From assembly GCA_016712265.1 (NCBI GenBank), contig JADJRJ010000029.1, positions 186,001 through 250,000 on the forward strand: DNA of 64,000 nucleotides, in the 5' to 3' direction. Shown here one piece after another: positions 39,762 to 50,200 of this stretch. The translations under genes were made by a program, and so were the position numbers. Each line of letters opens with the position of its first letter. The first letter of the stretch is position 1. This stretch comes from Gemmatimonadota bacterium (GTDB lineage: Bacteria; Gemmatimonadota; Gemmatimonadetes; Gemmatimonadales; Gemmatimonadaceae). The notes under the pieces are model-generated. The model did no database searches, had not been told where the DNA came from, and saw only the letters and a list, made by a program, of their open reading frames with translations.

Positions 39762-41195
39762 GGGCTCGAGGGCGACGTTCAGCATCATCCCCATGTCCTC
39801 GTGCACCAGGTTGTGGCAGTGCAGCAGGTACAGGCCCGGGTGCGGGCCGAAGAACACGTCGACGGTGACGACTTCAGACGGCAGGACCAGCACGGTGTCC
39901 TTCCATCCCTGCTCCCACGGGTAGACCTCCCCGCGGCCGCCGGTGCGCGTGCGGACGGCGAAGTGGGCCGCGTGCAGGTGCACCGGGTGCGGGACCGGGC
40001 CGTCGTTGACGAAGGTCCACCGTTCCACGGCGCCGGCCGTGGTGACGACGTCGCGCCGCGACATGTCGAACGCCATCCCGTTGATGGTGTGGTCCATCAT
40101 CATCGAGCTGAAGACGAACCGGCGTTCCGCGGCCCCGCGCGGCAGCGACGGGATGGCGCGTGAGGCCAGGGTCACGGGTGGCGCCGAGATCACCCGCGAG
40201 CGACCAACGTCGAAATGCATGATGATCCCGGCATCGCCCTGCCGTCCGCGCATCATCTCCGGGCCGCGCCCCATCCCCCTGGGCCCGAAGGTGCCCGCGG
40301 GGAGGGTGAACGCGCGCGTCTCCAGCGTGACGCGCTTCCCAGCCGCCGCCGTGAGGTCCACCAGCAGGTCCAGTCGCTCGGCGGGGGCCAGCCAGACCTC
40401 GCCCACGGGGATGGGGGTCGAAACCATCCCACCATCGGTCCCGATGACGCGCATCGTGCCCGGGCCCGCCAGGCCGAGGCGATAGATGCGTGACGCGGAG
40501 CCGTTGAGCACGCGGAGGCGATACACCGCTGGCTCCGCCGGGTGTGCGGGCGCTGGTGCGCCGTTGGCGAGGATCGTGTCCCCAAAGTAGCCGGCCATCA
40601 TCGCCGGGCCGCGCAGGTCGTAGGCCAGCTCGCCACCCGTGCCGAGGGTGCGATCTTGGATCACGAGGAGCAGCTCGCGTTCGGCGGGCGGGAGCCCGCG
40701 CGTGCGCGCCCCGGGATCCTCGATGACGATGAGGCCGGCGAGTCCGCGATGGACCTGGTAGCCCGTCCGCATGTGCGTATGTGGGTGGTACCAGGCGAGG
40801 CACGCCGGTTGGTCCACCGTGAAGTCGTAGCGGTAGGTCGTGCCCGGGGCGATGGCCAGGCGCGGGTGGCCGTCTGCTGCCTCGGGGACGACCAGGCCAT
40901 GCCAGTGGGTGATGGTGGGTTCCGGGAGCTGGTTCTCGAGGGTGATGGTCGCACGTTCGCCGCGCTGCACGCGGAGTGTAGGCCCGGGGAGCGCACCATT
41001 GTACAACCACGCGTCGACCGGGGTGCCGTCGACCGTGGCCGGCCCCGGCGCCGCACGCAGGGTCAGTCCCTGCACTCCAACGATCGGTGGCTGCTGCAGG
41101 CCGGCCCGGGGCTGGGGGAACAGCCATCCGCGGCGGGACCACCACCCTGCCGCCGCGAGCCCGCCCGCCATCCCGACGAAGTGACGCCGGTTCAT
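39756..41195 (-). CDS. Tat-exported multicopper oxidase (CueO/bilirubin-oxidase type)
   Basis: A 479-residue three-domain copper oxidase. The ATG at 41195 begins a twin-arginine signal, MNRRHFVGMAGGLAAAGW. The four copper-binding blocks are complete: THWHG, WYHPHTHMR, HPVHLHAAHF and LLHCHNLVHEDMGMM. Together they hold the type 1, 2 and 3 sites, with Met as the axial ligand of T1. A Met-rich patch (FGPRGMGRGPEMMRGRQG, MMMDHTING) resembles the Met-rich segments of CueO that bind Cu(I). It probably oxidises Cu(I), Mn(II) or phenols in the periplasm. Its start overlaps the cysteine-synthase-like gene (ATGA). Confidence 0.92.
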   Translation of the reverse strand: MNRRHFVGMAGGLAAAGWWSRRGWLFPQPRAGLQQPPIVGVQGLTLRAAPGPATVDGTPVDAWLYNGALPGPTLRVQRGERATITLENQLPEPTITHWHGLVVPEAADGHPRLAIAPGTTYRYDFTVDQPACLAWYHPHTHMRTGYQVHRGLAGLIVIEDPGARTRGLPPAERELLLVIQDRTLGTGGELAYDLRGPAMMAGYFGDTILANGAPAPAHPAEPAVYRLRVLNGSASRIYRLGLAGPGTMRVIGTDGGMVSTPIPVGEVWLAPAERLDLLVDLTAAAGKRVTLETRAFTLPAGTFGPRGMGRGPEMMRGRQGDAGIIMHFDVGRSRVISAPPVTLASRAIPSLPRGAAERRFVFSSMMMDHTINGMAFDMSRRDVVTTAGAVERWTFVNDGPVPHPVHLHAAHFAVRTRTGGRGEVYPWEQGWKDTVLVLPSEVVTVDVFFGPHPGLYLLHCHNLVHEDMGMMLNVALEPA

Positions 41196-42292
41196 GCCGC
41201 CCCCGCGCGCGCACCCGGTGGACAAAAGTCGCAATGACGACGGATCACATCAAAGCCGTACAGCGTCACGTCGGGCGTAAGGAACCCGTCGCGCACCGGC
41301 TCCTCGTGCATCAGGTCGGTGCTGAGGTACTTCTTGTTGGAGTCGCAGAAGACGGTCGCGACGTCGGCTCCCGTCCCGAGCGTGTCCGCGGCGACGAGCG
41401 CGCCAAGGAAGTTCGCGCCGGACGAGATGCCCACGGCGAGGCCTAACGACGACGCGAGGGCCTGGGCCATACGGATCGCGTCCCCGTCGTCGACGGCGAT
41501 CACGTCGTCGAGGAAGGTGAGGTCCACGATGTCGGGGATGAACTCATCGGAGATGCCCTGGATCCGGTGCTTGCCCACCTTGTGGCCGGTCGACAGGGTG
41601 GGAGAGTTGGCCGGCTCCAGTGGGTGCACCTTCGCGCCGGGATGGACGCGGCGCAGGTAGCGCCCCACCCCCATCACCGTGCCCCCGGTGCCGACGCCGG
41701 CAACGAAGGCGTCCAGCGTCCGCCCATTGGCGTTGAGCTGCGTGACGATCTCGGGGCCGGTCGTGGCCTCGTGGGCGTACACGTTCCAGTGATTCGAGAA
41801 CTGACGCGGCAGGAAGGCTCCCGGCGTGGCTGCGGCCAGCGCTTCGGCTTGCGCGATCGACCCGAGGAATCCCCCCTGCGCGTGGGATACCAGCACGACG
41901 TCAGCACCAAACGAGCGGATGATGTTGATGCGCTCGCTGCTCATCCAGTCGGGCATGAAGATCGTCACGGGGTGCCCGAGCGCTCGACCGAGCGCCGCGA
42001 AGGAAATGCCCGTGTTGCCGGACGTCGCCTCGATGATTCGTGAACCGGGGAGGAGCTGGCCGGCGGTGGCCGCATGGTGCAGGATCTGGATGGCCATCCG
42101 ATCCTTGATACTCCCCGTGAGGTTCATCGACTCCAGCTTCGCGAACACCTGGCGCCGGTGCCCGCGAAAGGTGCAGTCGATAGCCAGCAGCGGGGTGTTG
42201 CCGATGAGCGCGGCGAGACCGGCGAACGGCGCAAGCCCTGGCGGCGGATCCGCGCTCGGGTCGGAAATGGCGATGGGCAGGGGATCGTGCAC
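41192..42292 (-). CDS. Cysteine-synthase-like PLP enzyme with C-terminal CxxC
   Basis: A 366-residue fold-type II PLP enzyme of the cysteine synthase / cystathionine beta-synthase group. SMNLTGSIKDRMA holds the PLP lysine, EATSGNTGISFAALG the carboxylate loop, GVGTGGTVMGVGRYLR the phosphate cup and GISSGANFLGAL the late Ser that contacts the pyridine nitrogen. It differs from CysK by an extended C terminus ending RRHCDFCPPGARAG, a CxxC that could bind a metal or redox-couple. GTG start without a clear ribosome site. It is translationally coupled to the multicopper oxidase, an unusual pair, and preceded by a palindrome. Confidence 0.85.
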   Translation of the reverse strand: MHDPLPIAISDPSADPPPGLAPFAGLAALIGNTPLLAIDCTFRGHRRQVFAKLESMNLTGSIKDRMAIQILHHAATAGQLLPGSRIIEATSGNTGISFAALGRALGHPVTIFMPDWMSSERINIIRSFGADVVLVSHAQGGFLGSIAQAEALAAATPGAFLPRQFSNHWNVYAHEATTGPEIVTQLNANGRTLDAFVAGVGTGGTVMGVGRYLRRVHPGAKVHPLEPANSPTLSTGHKVGKHRIQGISDEFIPDIVDLTFLDDVIAVDDGDAIRMAQALASSLGLAVGISSGANFLGALVAADTLGTGADVATVFCDSNKKYLSTDLMHEEPVRDGFLTPDVTLYGFDVIRRHCDFCPPGARAGAA

Positions 42293-42307
42293 GAGGGGAA
42301 TGGGTTG

Positions 42308-42333
42308 GAAACGCGCGTACGATGTCGCGTTTC
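42308..42333. promoter_or_regulatory. Inverted repeat upstream of the cysteine-synthase-like gene
   Basis: Perfect arms GAAACGCG and CGCGTTTC separated by ten bases, centred about 28 bases upstream of the GTG start. Arm and spacer sizes match a dimeric repressor or activator site. The 174-base gap (42293-42466) shows nothing else I can name. It would control the cysteine-synthase/oxidase pair. Confidence 0.4.
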
Positions 42334-42466
42334 ACGTCTCGTGGACGTCAGGGGAACCCTCGCGTGGAGTAGGGAGGGCTGGAGCACCACGGCCGTTTTC
42401 CCCCGGGACGGCGACCGGGGCCGCGCGATGTGGCGGGGGTGACCGTTCACTCTGCAGTGCCAGTCG

Positions 42467-43663
42467 TCAGGGCGCGCCGTCCAGCAGCGGTTCCAGCTCG
42501 CGAGCCTCCGCGCCGTTCTCCGTACACACGGCGAACTGTGTCTCCCCGGCGTGGTACATGGCCACTCCGGCGAATTCTCCCCGCTTGTTGAGCACGAAGA
42601 AACGGATGTTGAAGTTCGGGTTGCCCTTGTCGTTGAGCAGGCGCGCCTCGACGGTGTTGGCGCGAATGCGCTTCAGCGCTTCCATCCCGGCGTCCTTGGG
42701 CGACATCCCGCGTCGCATGGACTCGACGATGAGAAATGACGACAGGTTGTAGAGGTTGGCTTCACCGCGCCCGGTCGAGCCCGCCGCCCCGACGTCGTTG
42801 TCGACGTAAAGTCCAGCGCCGAGGATGGGGGAATCTCCCGTGCGACCGGGGATCTTCCAGGCAAGTCCAGACGTGGTGGTGACTCCACACAGGTCACCGG
42901 TGGCGTTGATCCCGTTGCAGTTGATCGTGCCCCAGAAGCTCCCTTCCCGCAGCAGGCCGTCCCGCACCATGGAGCGGCCGGCAGCGAGGGCGCGTGACTC
43001 CCAGGCCGTGTCGCGCGGTTGGTGCCAGGAGAGCTCCCCGGGGTCCCGTTCATGCTTTGGCTTGGGCTGTCGCTCCTTGCCTTTGGGGTCGAGCCAGTGC
43101 TCCGGGTCGACCCGCCGACGCCACTCACGCCACAGGCGACGTGAGTTCTCCGTGTTGAGGTCGTCCTCGACGGTGAATCCCATCTGCCGCGCGAACTCGC
43201 GCGCGCCTTCGCCGCTGAGCAGGTGGTGGTCCGTGTAGTCCATCACCGCCTGAGCGACAAGTGACGGCGTGCGGACCCCCTCGATGCACGCGACGCCCCC
43301 CGCCCGCTTGCGTGGCCCGTGCATGCACGAGGCGTCCAGCTGGACGACGCCGTCGGCGTTAGGCAGGGCGCCGTACCCGATCCCGGTCTCGAGGGGATCG
43401 AGTTCCGGAATATTCACGCCGGCGATCAGCGCATCGAGCACGTCCTTGCCCTCGGTCATCAAGCGGAAGGCACGCTGGACGGCGTTCTCCGTGCCGCCGT
43501 TCCGGAACTCCCAGCCGGAGTAGTCAGAAATCACCACCGGCCTCACCGCGCGCTGCGCGCGCACGGCGGGGGCCCGCGCGTGGTCAGCGGCGAGGGCAGT
43601 GAGTGGGGCACCAGTGGCGACGGCGGCGGTGCTGCTGCGGACGAACTCTCGGCGGGTGACCAT
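42467..43663 (-). CDS. Tat-exported Ntn-hydrolase, glycosylasparaginase type
   Basis: A 398-residue relative of N4-(beta-N-acetylglucosaminyl)-L-asparaginase and isoaspartyl peptidase. The ATG at 43663 starts a twin-arginine signal, VTRREFVRSSTAAVATG. The autoprocessing region is NATGDLCGVTTTSGLAWKIPGRTGDSP. The precursor would cleave before the Thr that follows the GD(L)CG-V segment, exposing the catalytic Thr. LDASCMHG and the GAGLYVDNDVGAAGSTGRGE block are further family marks. A charged insertion (about 190-240, Lys/Arg/Glu/Pro-rich) precedes the cleavage site. It probably trims asparagine-linked or isoaspartyl groups in the periplasm. A CGTTAGGC word lies in it antisense to the usual orientation. 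Confidence 0.87.
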   Translation of the reverse strand: MVTRREFVRSSTAAVATGAPLTALAADHARAPAVRAQRAVRPVVISDYSGWEFRNGGTENAVQRAFRLMTEGKDVLDALIAGVNIPELDPLETGIGYGALPNADGVVQLDASCMHGPRKRAGGVACIEGVRTPSLVAQAVMDYTDHHLLSGEGAREFARQMGFTVEDDLNTENSRRLWREWRRRVDPEHWLDPKGKERQPKPKHERDPGELSWHQPRDTAWESRALAAGRSMVRDGLLREGSFWGTINCNGINATGDLCGVTTTSGLAWKIPGRTGDSPILGAGLYVDNDVGAAGSTGRGEANLYNLSSFLIVESMRRGMSPKDAGMEALKRIRANTVEARLLNDKGNPNFNIRFFVLNKRGEFAGVAMYHAGETQFAVCTENGAEARELEPLLDGAP

Positions 43664-43720
43664 GGCGGGCAGGGAGGGTGAGGACGGGAATAGTCCTCCC
43701 GCGCCCGGCCGGCGCAAGTG

Positions 43721-44830
43721 TCACCGGCGCGGCAGGGCGAAGAGCGAGTCCCATGCCGCGAGCGCAGGCTTGGGCCGCAACTCGCTGTCCACCAGCCCCA
43801 GTCGGGTGAAGAGCGAGAGGATCTCGTCGTACCCCGCGGGCACGTCAAACGAGGTCACGTCCATGTCCGCAAAGTTGAGCTGCAGCCATGCCACTGCGCG
43901 CGCTGCCGCCACGACCTCGCCAAAGCGCCGGATGTATGCCGCCTGTTGCGACGCCGAGGACGCGACCCCGGTGACGTTGGCGGAGGACCAACCGCCCTCG
44001 GCGATGAAGAGGGGAAGGGCGCGCCCGCCCGTCAACCGGGAGAGATAGTCGATCGGAATCTCGGACGGTGCGGCGAATCCTCCCAGGTACGGATAGCTGG
44101 AGACGCCGAGCGCCTGGATCCAGGGGAAGTCGCGGAGGTCGTCGTCCACCCCTTCGTACCGATTCGTCTTCTGCAGTCGCCCCCAGGCCACCTCGGCCTG
44201 CACCGTCGTGTACAGCGTGAGGGATGGGAAGTTCGCCCGCACATCAGCGGCGGCCGCGGCCGTCATGGCGCGAAGGCCATCGTAAACGCCGCGCGGCGCG
44301 GCGAGCCGGATAAGGTTGGTTTCGGCGCCGAGCCCCACGTACTGCGGACGGACGACGGTGACAACGGACCGGACGAATTCACGAAAACGTTGCTGAACGA
44401 TCGGCTCGGCGATGCTGCGCCCCAGCTCGCGCAGCTCCCGGGCCTCCTTCTCACGGCCGAGGCCATCGGTGCCGTCGAAGGTGACGAAGATCGGCAGGTT
44501 CTTGCTGCGATAGAACGTGGCCAGTCCGTCGAACTCGCGCGTGATATACCCCGCGACATCACCACCGCTGAGGAGGAGCTTCCAGGGTGGTTCCACGTGG
44601 AGGATCGCGGCGTCGGCGCGCGCGGACCACATGGTGATGGACGCGACCGCCGCCGCGAAGTCGTTCTTTGGCGGAAAGCCGGAGAAGCCCATGCGGAAGG
44701 AGCGGTTTCCCGTTGCGGCGGAGTCGGGCGGCACGCTGTCCCTCGGTGCGGTGGCACACGACCCCGCACACAGCACGCACCACGCGAGTCCCGCCAGCGC
44801 GAGCTTCACGCAGGCGTTGTTGGTTGTCAT
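43721..44830 (-). CDS. Probable secreted TIM-barrel glycoside hydrolase
   Basis: A 369-residue exported protein, possibly a lipoprotein (LCAGSC near residue 25). The body has the strand/helix rhythm of a TIM barrel: FRMGFSGFPP, ILHVEPPWKLLL, PIFVTFDGTDGLG, YVGLGAETNLIRLA (a strand ending in Glu, acid/base candidate), LGVSSYPYLGG and PLFIAEGGWSS (a second Glu, nucleophile candidate). The two Glu residues at the ends of strands 4 and 7 are the clan GH-A pattern. GH53-like or related activity is possible. I cannot name the substrate. It lies 57 bases upstream (in its own direction, downstream) of the asparaginase start, so the two are probably co-transcribed. Confidence 0.7.
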   Translation of the reverse strand: MTTNNACVKLALAGLAWCVLCAGSCATAPRDSVPPDSAATGNRSFRMGFSGFPPKNDFAAAVASITMWSARADAAILHVEPPWKLLLSGGDVAGYITREFDGLATFYRSKNLPIFVTFDGTDGLGREKEARELRELGRSIAEPIVQQRFREFVRSVVTVVRPQYVGLGAETNLIRLAAPRGVYDGLRAMTAAAAADVRANFPSLTLYTTVQAEVAWGRLQKTNRYEGVDDDLRDFPWIQALGVSSYPYLGGFAAPSEIPIDYLSRLTGGRALPLFIAEGGWSSANVTGVASSASQQAAYIRRFGEVVAAARAVAWLQLNFADMDVTSFDVPAGYDEILSLFTRLGLVDSELRPKPALAAWDSLFALPRR

Positions 44831-44993
44831 TCGGCGCCTCCGTCTCGATCCACCGATGAGTGGCTCGGGCGACTGGGGTATATGACGTAGGGGAAACCGC
44901 CCTGTTCCGTGGACGCAGGGCCACCCCATTGTGTCCCGGGAGCAGGCTGCGGAAGGACCCCGGACAGGAGAGCGGCCCACCCCGCGACGGATC

Positions 44994-45743
44994 ATGGGGA
45001 CATTCAGCTCGCGCGCTCGATGGGCGGTGACGACCCTCGTGGTCGCATGCGCAGGATTGTCGGCACAGCCAGCGCCGGGGGTGCTCCGCCTGGACATCAA
45101 CCTGCCGGCGTACCGCCTGGCGGCTTGGCGGGATACGTCGCGCGTGGGGACGTGGGCCGTGAGTATCGGGGCGCGTCAGTGGAAGACGCCGACCGGGATG
45201 CTCGCCGCGGTGGCGGTCGAATGGAACCCGTGGTGGATTCCGCCGGCGAGCCCATGGGCGCGCGGGGAGAAGGTGACGCCTCCCGGGCCGGACAACCCGA
45301 TGGGTCGGGTGAAGATCTCGCTCGGCCAGTTGATCTTCGCCCACGGCACGCCGTTTCCGGAGAGTGTCGGGCAGGCGGCATCACACGGGTGCCTGCGGAT
45401 GCGGAACGATGATGCGATCGCGCTGGCGCGGCTGCTGCTCGTGGCGTCGGGCATCGACACGGGGGTCGTCCACGCGATGGCCACGGACACGGCCACTCGA
45501 CGCGTGGACGTGGTTCCCCCGATCGTGGCTGCCCTGCGCTACGACCTCATCGAGTGGCGCGCGGATACGCTGTGGCGCTACCCCGACGTCTACCGCCGGG
45601 GCGGGGCGACCCTCACGCAGGCGCTCGCTGTCCTGGGGCAGGCGGGGGTCGACACCACGGCGGTCGATCGGCGCGCGATCAGCCAGTGGCTCACGCGTCG
45701 CATCACGCGGCCCTCGGCCTGGGTGCCTACGCTCAGCGAATGA
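44994..45743 (+). CDS. L,D-transpeptidase-like (YkuD) protein
   Basis: A 249-residue exported protein. The ATG at 44994 precedes a signal peptide (RWAVTTLVVACAGLSAQ). The YkuD domain spans about 30-165: LRLDINLPAYRLAAWRD, then TPTGMLAAVAVEWNPWWIPP. The catalytic motif is split as IFAHGTP and SHGCLRMRNDDA with the Cys nucleophile, followed by the Arg. These enzymes make 3-3 peptidoglycan cross-links or attach lipoprotein. The C-terminal 80 residues are unlike standard Ldt enzymes. Its end overlaps the M24 peptidase gene tail-to-tail by 11 bases. A GTG 63 bases upstream is a weaker start option. Confidence 0.87.
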   Translation: MGTFSSRARWAVTTLVVACAGLSAQPAPGVLRLDINLPAYRLAAWRDTSRVGTWAVSIGARQWKTPTGMLAAVAVEWNPWWIPPASPWARGEKVTPPGPDNPMGRVKISLGQLIFAHGTPFPESVGQAASHGCLRMRNDDAIALARLLLVASGIDTGVVHAMATDTATRRVDVVPPIVAALRYDLIEWRADTLWRYPDVYRRGGATLTQALAVLGQAGVDTTAVDRRAISQWLTRRITRPSAWVPTLSE

Positions 45744-47049
45744 GCTGGATCCGGTGGTTGATCGGCGACAGCCATTCGACGCCGCGCGAGGTCACGATCG
45801 CGTCGTCCTCGAGCGGGATGCGCAGCTTCTTGCCACCCCATTCCGGGATGGGGGTGTAGGCGAACAGCTCAATGGAAAACAGGTTCGTCGGGCGGATCTC
45901 GTAGTTGAGGCGTCCGGGATTGAAGAACGCCATCGACGGCCCGATCCCGTGTCCCCAGTCGCCGACCGAATGGCAGCCGAGGATAAACTCGGTACTGCTG
46001 TCCTCCCGCACCTGGTTGAAGCCGCGCATCGCCATGAAGCCGGCAGCGGTGATGGCCGTGTTCATGTCCTCCAGCATCGCCTTGGCCGTCTTGCCGGCCT
46101 TCGCGGTCCTGCGGATGACCTCGCGCACCTTCACGGCCTGGTCAAAGGCGTTCTTGATGCTCGCCGGGAGCGCGATTTCGCCTGGCTTGAGCACGTAGGC
46201 AATGCGCTTCTGGTCGGTCCACATGTTGAGGTACCCGACCCCGAAGTCGATCATCAGGATGTCGCCGCGCTGGATGATGCGGTCGTTGGAGGTTGCCTCG
46301 ATCCCGTTGGGTCCGGTCACATAGATGCTCGGCACCTCGAACGACGCGCCGAGCCCCCGGGTGAGCATTTGCTCCTGGATCCACCACGCGACCTCGGCCA
46401 GCGTGGTGACTCCAGGGGTGATGACCTCGTTCGACAGGGCGCGCTCGGCGATTTGTCGGCCGATCTCGGTCGCGTCCCCAAACGCGACGATCTCACTGGC
46501 GACCCGGCGCGAGCTGAAGTCGCTCACCATCTTTTCGGCGGAGACCAGGCGGGTGGCCAGCGCGGGGCCGAGTTCGCGGACGATGTGGGCATGCAGGGTG
46601 TGCGTCAGCCCGTCCGCCATCCCCATCTCCTCGGACATGTTGAGACCGATCTTGCGCGGATTGCGGGTGGTGACGAACTCCGCGAGTCCCACGCTGGGTG
46701 AATCGATGTCGTAGGCACCGCACGCGGCGCGATTGTGGTCGGTGATCCCGATGGCGGCGCGCTCGATGCGGTCGCCGCCGCGGTCAGTGAAGATGTAGTA
46801 GCCGACGGTGCCCACGTAGCCACGGCCCAGCATGTTCCACAGCGGTTCGTAGTTGCCCTCCTTCATGGCGACGATCCACATGTCGACGCCGTTCTCGCGC
46901 ATCGCCTCGGGGAGGATCCGGTCGAACTTTTCGCGACGGATCTCACACAGGCGTGCCCAGCGGTTGCGGGATTCGTAGTGCGACTGCGCGTGCGCGGCGG
47001 GGACCGCGAGCAGCAAAGTGAGGCACAGGCAGGCGACGCGTGGCGACAT
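45733..47049 (-). CDS. Secreted M24-family (Xaa-Pro aminopeptidase-like) peptidase
   Basis: A 438-residue pita-bread metallopeptidase with a signal peptide (MSPRVACLCLTLLLAVPAAHAQ). The N-terminal creatinase-like domain covers about 30-190. The catalytic domain holds the two-metal site: ILMIDFGVGYLNMWTDQKR (two Asp), SVGDWGHGIGPS (His), SIELFAYTP (Glu) and LEDDAIVT (Glu). The usual second Asp-motif spacing is kept. It probably removes N-terminal residues next to proline from peptides in the periplasm. It is convergent with the transpeptidase gene; the next gene upstream is divergent with 172 bases between starts. Confidence 0.9.
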   Translation of the reverse strand: MSPRVACLCLTLLLAVPAAHAQSHYESRNRWARLCEIRREKFDRILPEAMRENGVDMWIVAMKEGNYEPLWNMLGRGYVGTVGYYIFTDRGGDRIERAAIGITDHNRAACGAYDIDSPSVGLAEFVTTRNPRKIGLNMSEEMGMADGLTHTLHAHIVRELGPALATRLVSAEKMVSDFSSRRVASEIVAFGDATEIGRQIAERALSNEVITPGVTTLAEVAWWIQEQMLTRGLGASFEVPSIYVTGPNGIEATSNDRIIQRGDILMIDFGVGYLNMWTDQKRIAYVLKPGEIALPASIKNAFDQAVKVREVIRRTAKAGKTAKAMLEDMNTAITAAGFMAMRGFNQVREDSSTEFILGCHSVGDWGHGIGPSMAFFNPGRLNYEIRPTNLFSIELFAYTPIPEWGGKKLRIPLEDDAIVTSRGVEWLSPINHRIQLIR

Positions 47050-47221
47050 GGCGAGCGGGGTGGGGGCGGGCAGAAGATAGCGCGCGCGGTTGAGGCGCGG
47101 CGATTCCACTGGCTCGACCCCGCGCGGGGCCGCAGATTGGGAGCGCGGGCCGTCACAGCGGCGCCCCGCACCTTTGCGTTGTATTGGTGGCACGTCAGGC
47201 CCCCCCGCCTCCATCCCTTCC

Positions 47222-50200
47222 ATGATTCGCCCGATTCGCTCGTTCGCCTTCCTCCTCGCGGCAACCACTGTCCCGGCGGCCGCGCAGGTTCGGCCCGTAC
47301 GGAACACCGCGCCGACGCTCACGCGCGACGTTCCAGCCACGGCCTTTGCCGGCCTCAGGTACCGCAATGTTGGTCCCGCTCGCGGTGGCCGTGTGACGAC
47401 CGCCACGGGCGTGACGCAGCAGCCCCTGACCTTCTATATGGGTTCCACCGGTGGTGGGGTCTGGAAGACCACCAACGCCGGCCAGTCCTGGTTCAACGTC
47501 TCGGACAAGTACTTCAACGTGGCGTCGATGGGTGACATCGATGTCGCGAATTCGGACCCGAACATTGTGTACGCGGGGACGGGGTCGGACGGCTACCGCT
47601 CGAACGTCGCGATCGGTCGCGGGATCTGGAAGTCGACGGATGCCGGCGCAACCTGGGCGCACATCGGGTTGGCGACTGTGGGGAACATTGGCGGCGTCGA
47701 GATTCACCCCACCAATCCGGAGATCGCCTTTGTCGCGGCGATCGGCAACCCGTTCAAGCCCACCGCGGATCGCGGCGTGTATCGCACGACCGATGGCGGC
47801 AAGAGCTGGTCGAAGGTGCTCTTCGTGTCGGATTCCACCGGCGCCGTGGACGTAGAGATCATGCCGGGGAACCCCAGTGTGATCTACGCCTCCATGTGGC
47901 GCGCCGAACGCAAGCCGTGGACGATCATCTCCGGGGCGCGCGAAGGGGGCATCTACAAGTCGACAGACGGCGGCACCACCTGGAAGAAGCTGGCGGGCGG
48001 GTTGCCGTCGGACCTGTTCGGGAAGAGCAACCTCGCGGTGAGCCCGGCGTCGCCGAACTCGGTGTGGGCAATCATCGAGGCCAAGCCCGGCAGTGGCGTG
48101 TATCGGTCGGACAACCAGGGCGAGAGCTGGACCCTGCTGAGCAACTTCGGCCCGATGCTCACGCGCCCATTCTACTACACCGGGATCACTGTGCACCCGC
48201 GGGATCCGAACACGCTGTGGACGTATAGCGAAGGATTCTACAAGAGCATCGACAATGGCAAGACGTGGCGCTCGCAGAGCGTGCCCCACGGCGACAACCA
48301 CGATCTCTGGATCAACCCGGAGATGCCGGACTACATGGTCCAGACCAACGACGGCGGGGCGAACGTCACGATCGACGGCGGGCGTACCTGGTCGACGCTG
48401 TATAACCAGCCGACGGCCGAGATCTACCAGGTCGAGGTGGACAACCAGTTCCCGTATCGGCTGTATGGCGCCCAGCAGGACAACTCCACGTTGATCGTGC
48501 CGAGCCTGCCGTTAACGAGTGGGCGCCCGGATTCCCCGATGCAGGAGTGGATGCAGGGGCCGGGGTGCGAGACCGGGCCGATCATGCCGCACCGGACCAA
48601 CCCGGACACGGTGTACGGCGCGTGCAAGGGCCAGTTCTCGCGCATGAGCATGCGTTCGGGCCAGGAGCAGCCGTACTGGACCGGCGGTCAGTCGCTGTAC
48701 GGCAACCCAGGCAAGGACATGGACCTGCGCTTTCAGCGCGTGTCCCCCATGGAAGTCTCGCGGTGGGAGCCCAACACGGTCTACTACGGCTCGCAGTATG
48801 TGCACCGCACGCGGGACGGGGGCATCACCTGGCAGACGATCTCACCCGACCTCACCCTCAACCCGCCCGAGCGCCAGCAGGACCCGAGTGGTGGCCCGAT
48901 CACGATCGACGTGACGGGTGAGGAGTACTTCTCCGTGGTCTATGCGATCCGGGAGTCCATCAAGGAGCCCGGGGTTATCTGGACCGGGGCCAACGATGGG
49001 CCGTTCTACGTCACCCGCAACGGCGGTCGCACCTGGACCGACATTACCCCGCGCGGCCTCGTCGCCACCTCCAGCGACTTCACGCGCAACAACTTCAAGG
49101 GCCCGCCGGACGGGTGCCGCACGCAGAACATCGAGCCGTCGCCGCATCGCGCGGGCTCCGCGTACTACGCCGTGCACTGCTACTTGTTAGGCGACTTCCG
49201 TCCGTTCATCTACCGCACGGACGACTACGGCAAGTCGTGGACCCTGCTCACCCCGGGCGACAACGGGATCCCGGGCGACCACCCCACGCGGGTCGTGCGC
49301 GAAGACCCCGAGCGGGAGGGGCTCCTGTACGCGGGCACGGAGTTCGGGATCTTCGTCTCGTTTGACAACGGGAAGAAGTGGCAGTCGTTCCAGCTCAACC
49401 TGCCGTCGGTGCCGATCACCGACATGCGCGTGCACCGGGGCGACCTGGTGATGAGCACCCAGGGTCGGTCCTTCTGGATCCTGAACAACCTCTCGACGGT
49501 CCGTGCGGTCAGCGACAACCTGCTAGCCTCGTCGGCGTACCTCTACAAGCCGACCGATGCTTATCGTCAGCGGTATGCCGGCTCGTTCGGCGGCGTTGAA
49601 GGGAACCGCACCGACCCGGCGGATCCGCAGTATCCACCCATGGGTGCGCAGATCGACTATTGGCTGGGCAATGGGGCAGGCGGTGACGTGAAGCTCGAGA
49701 TCTTCGACGGGACCGGAAGAGCCGTGCGAAGCTTTACCAGCGAAGCTTCGGGGGAGACGGCGACCACGGGGCCGAGCATGCGGCGCATGGTGACAGAGAT
49801 TTCCGGGACGCCACGCCTGCCGAAGGCCGCCGGCCACAATCGCTTCACCTGGGACCTCCAGATGGCCGGGCCGTGGGACGCCAACCCGGGTCGCAGCGGT
49901 CGCAATGGCCCGATGATCCTGCCTGGCACCTACACGGTGAAGCTCACCGCTGGGGGACAGACGCTCTCACAGCCCCTCGTGGTTCGCATGGACCCGCGCA
50001 TCACCCGCGATGGCGTCACCCTCGTGGCGCTCCGCGAGCAGCTGCAGCACAACCTCAAGGTGCGTGACATGGTCACCGAGGTGAACCAGCTCGCGGCCGC
50101 GATCGAGGAAGGCCGGACCCGCCTGCGTGGGGCGACGACGGCGGCCGACACGCTCAAGATGCTCGAGGAACTGCGGGCGAAGATCGTGACCCCGGCCATC

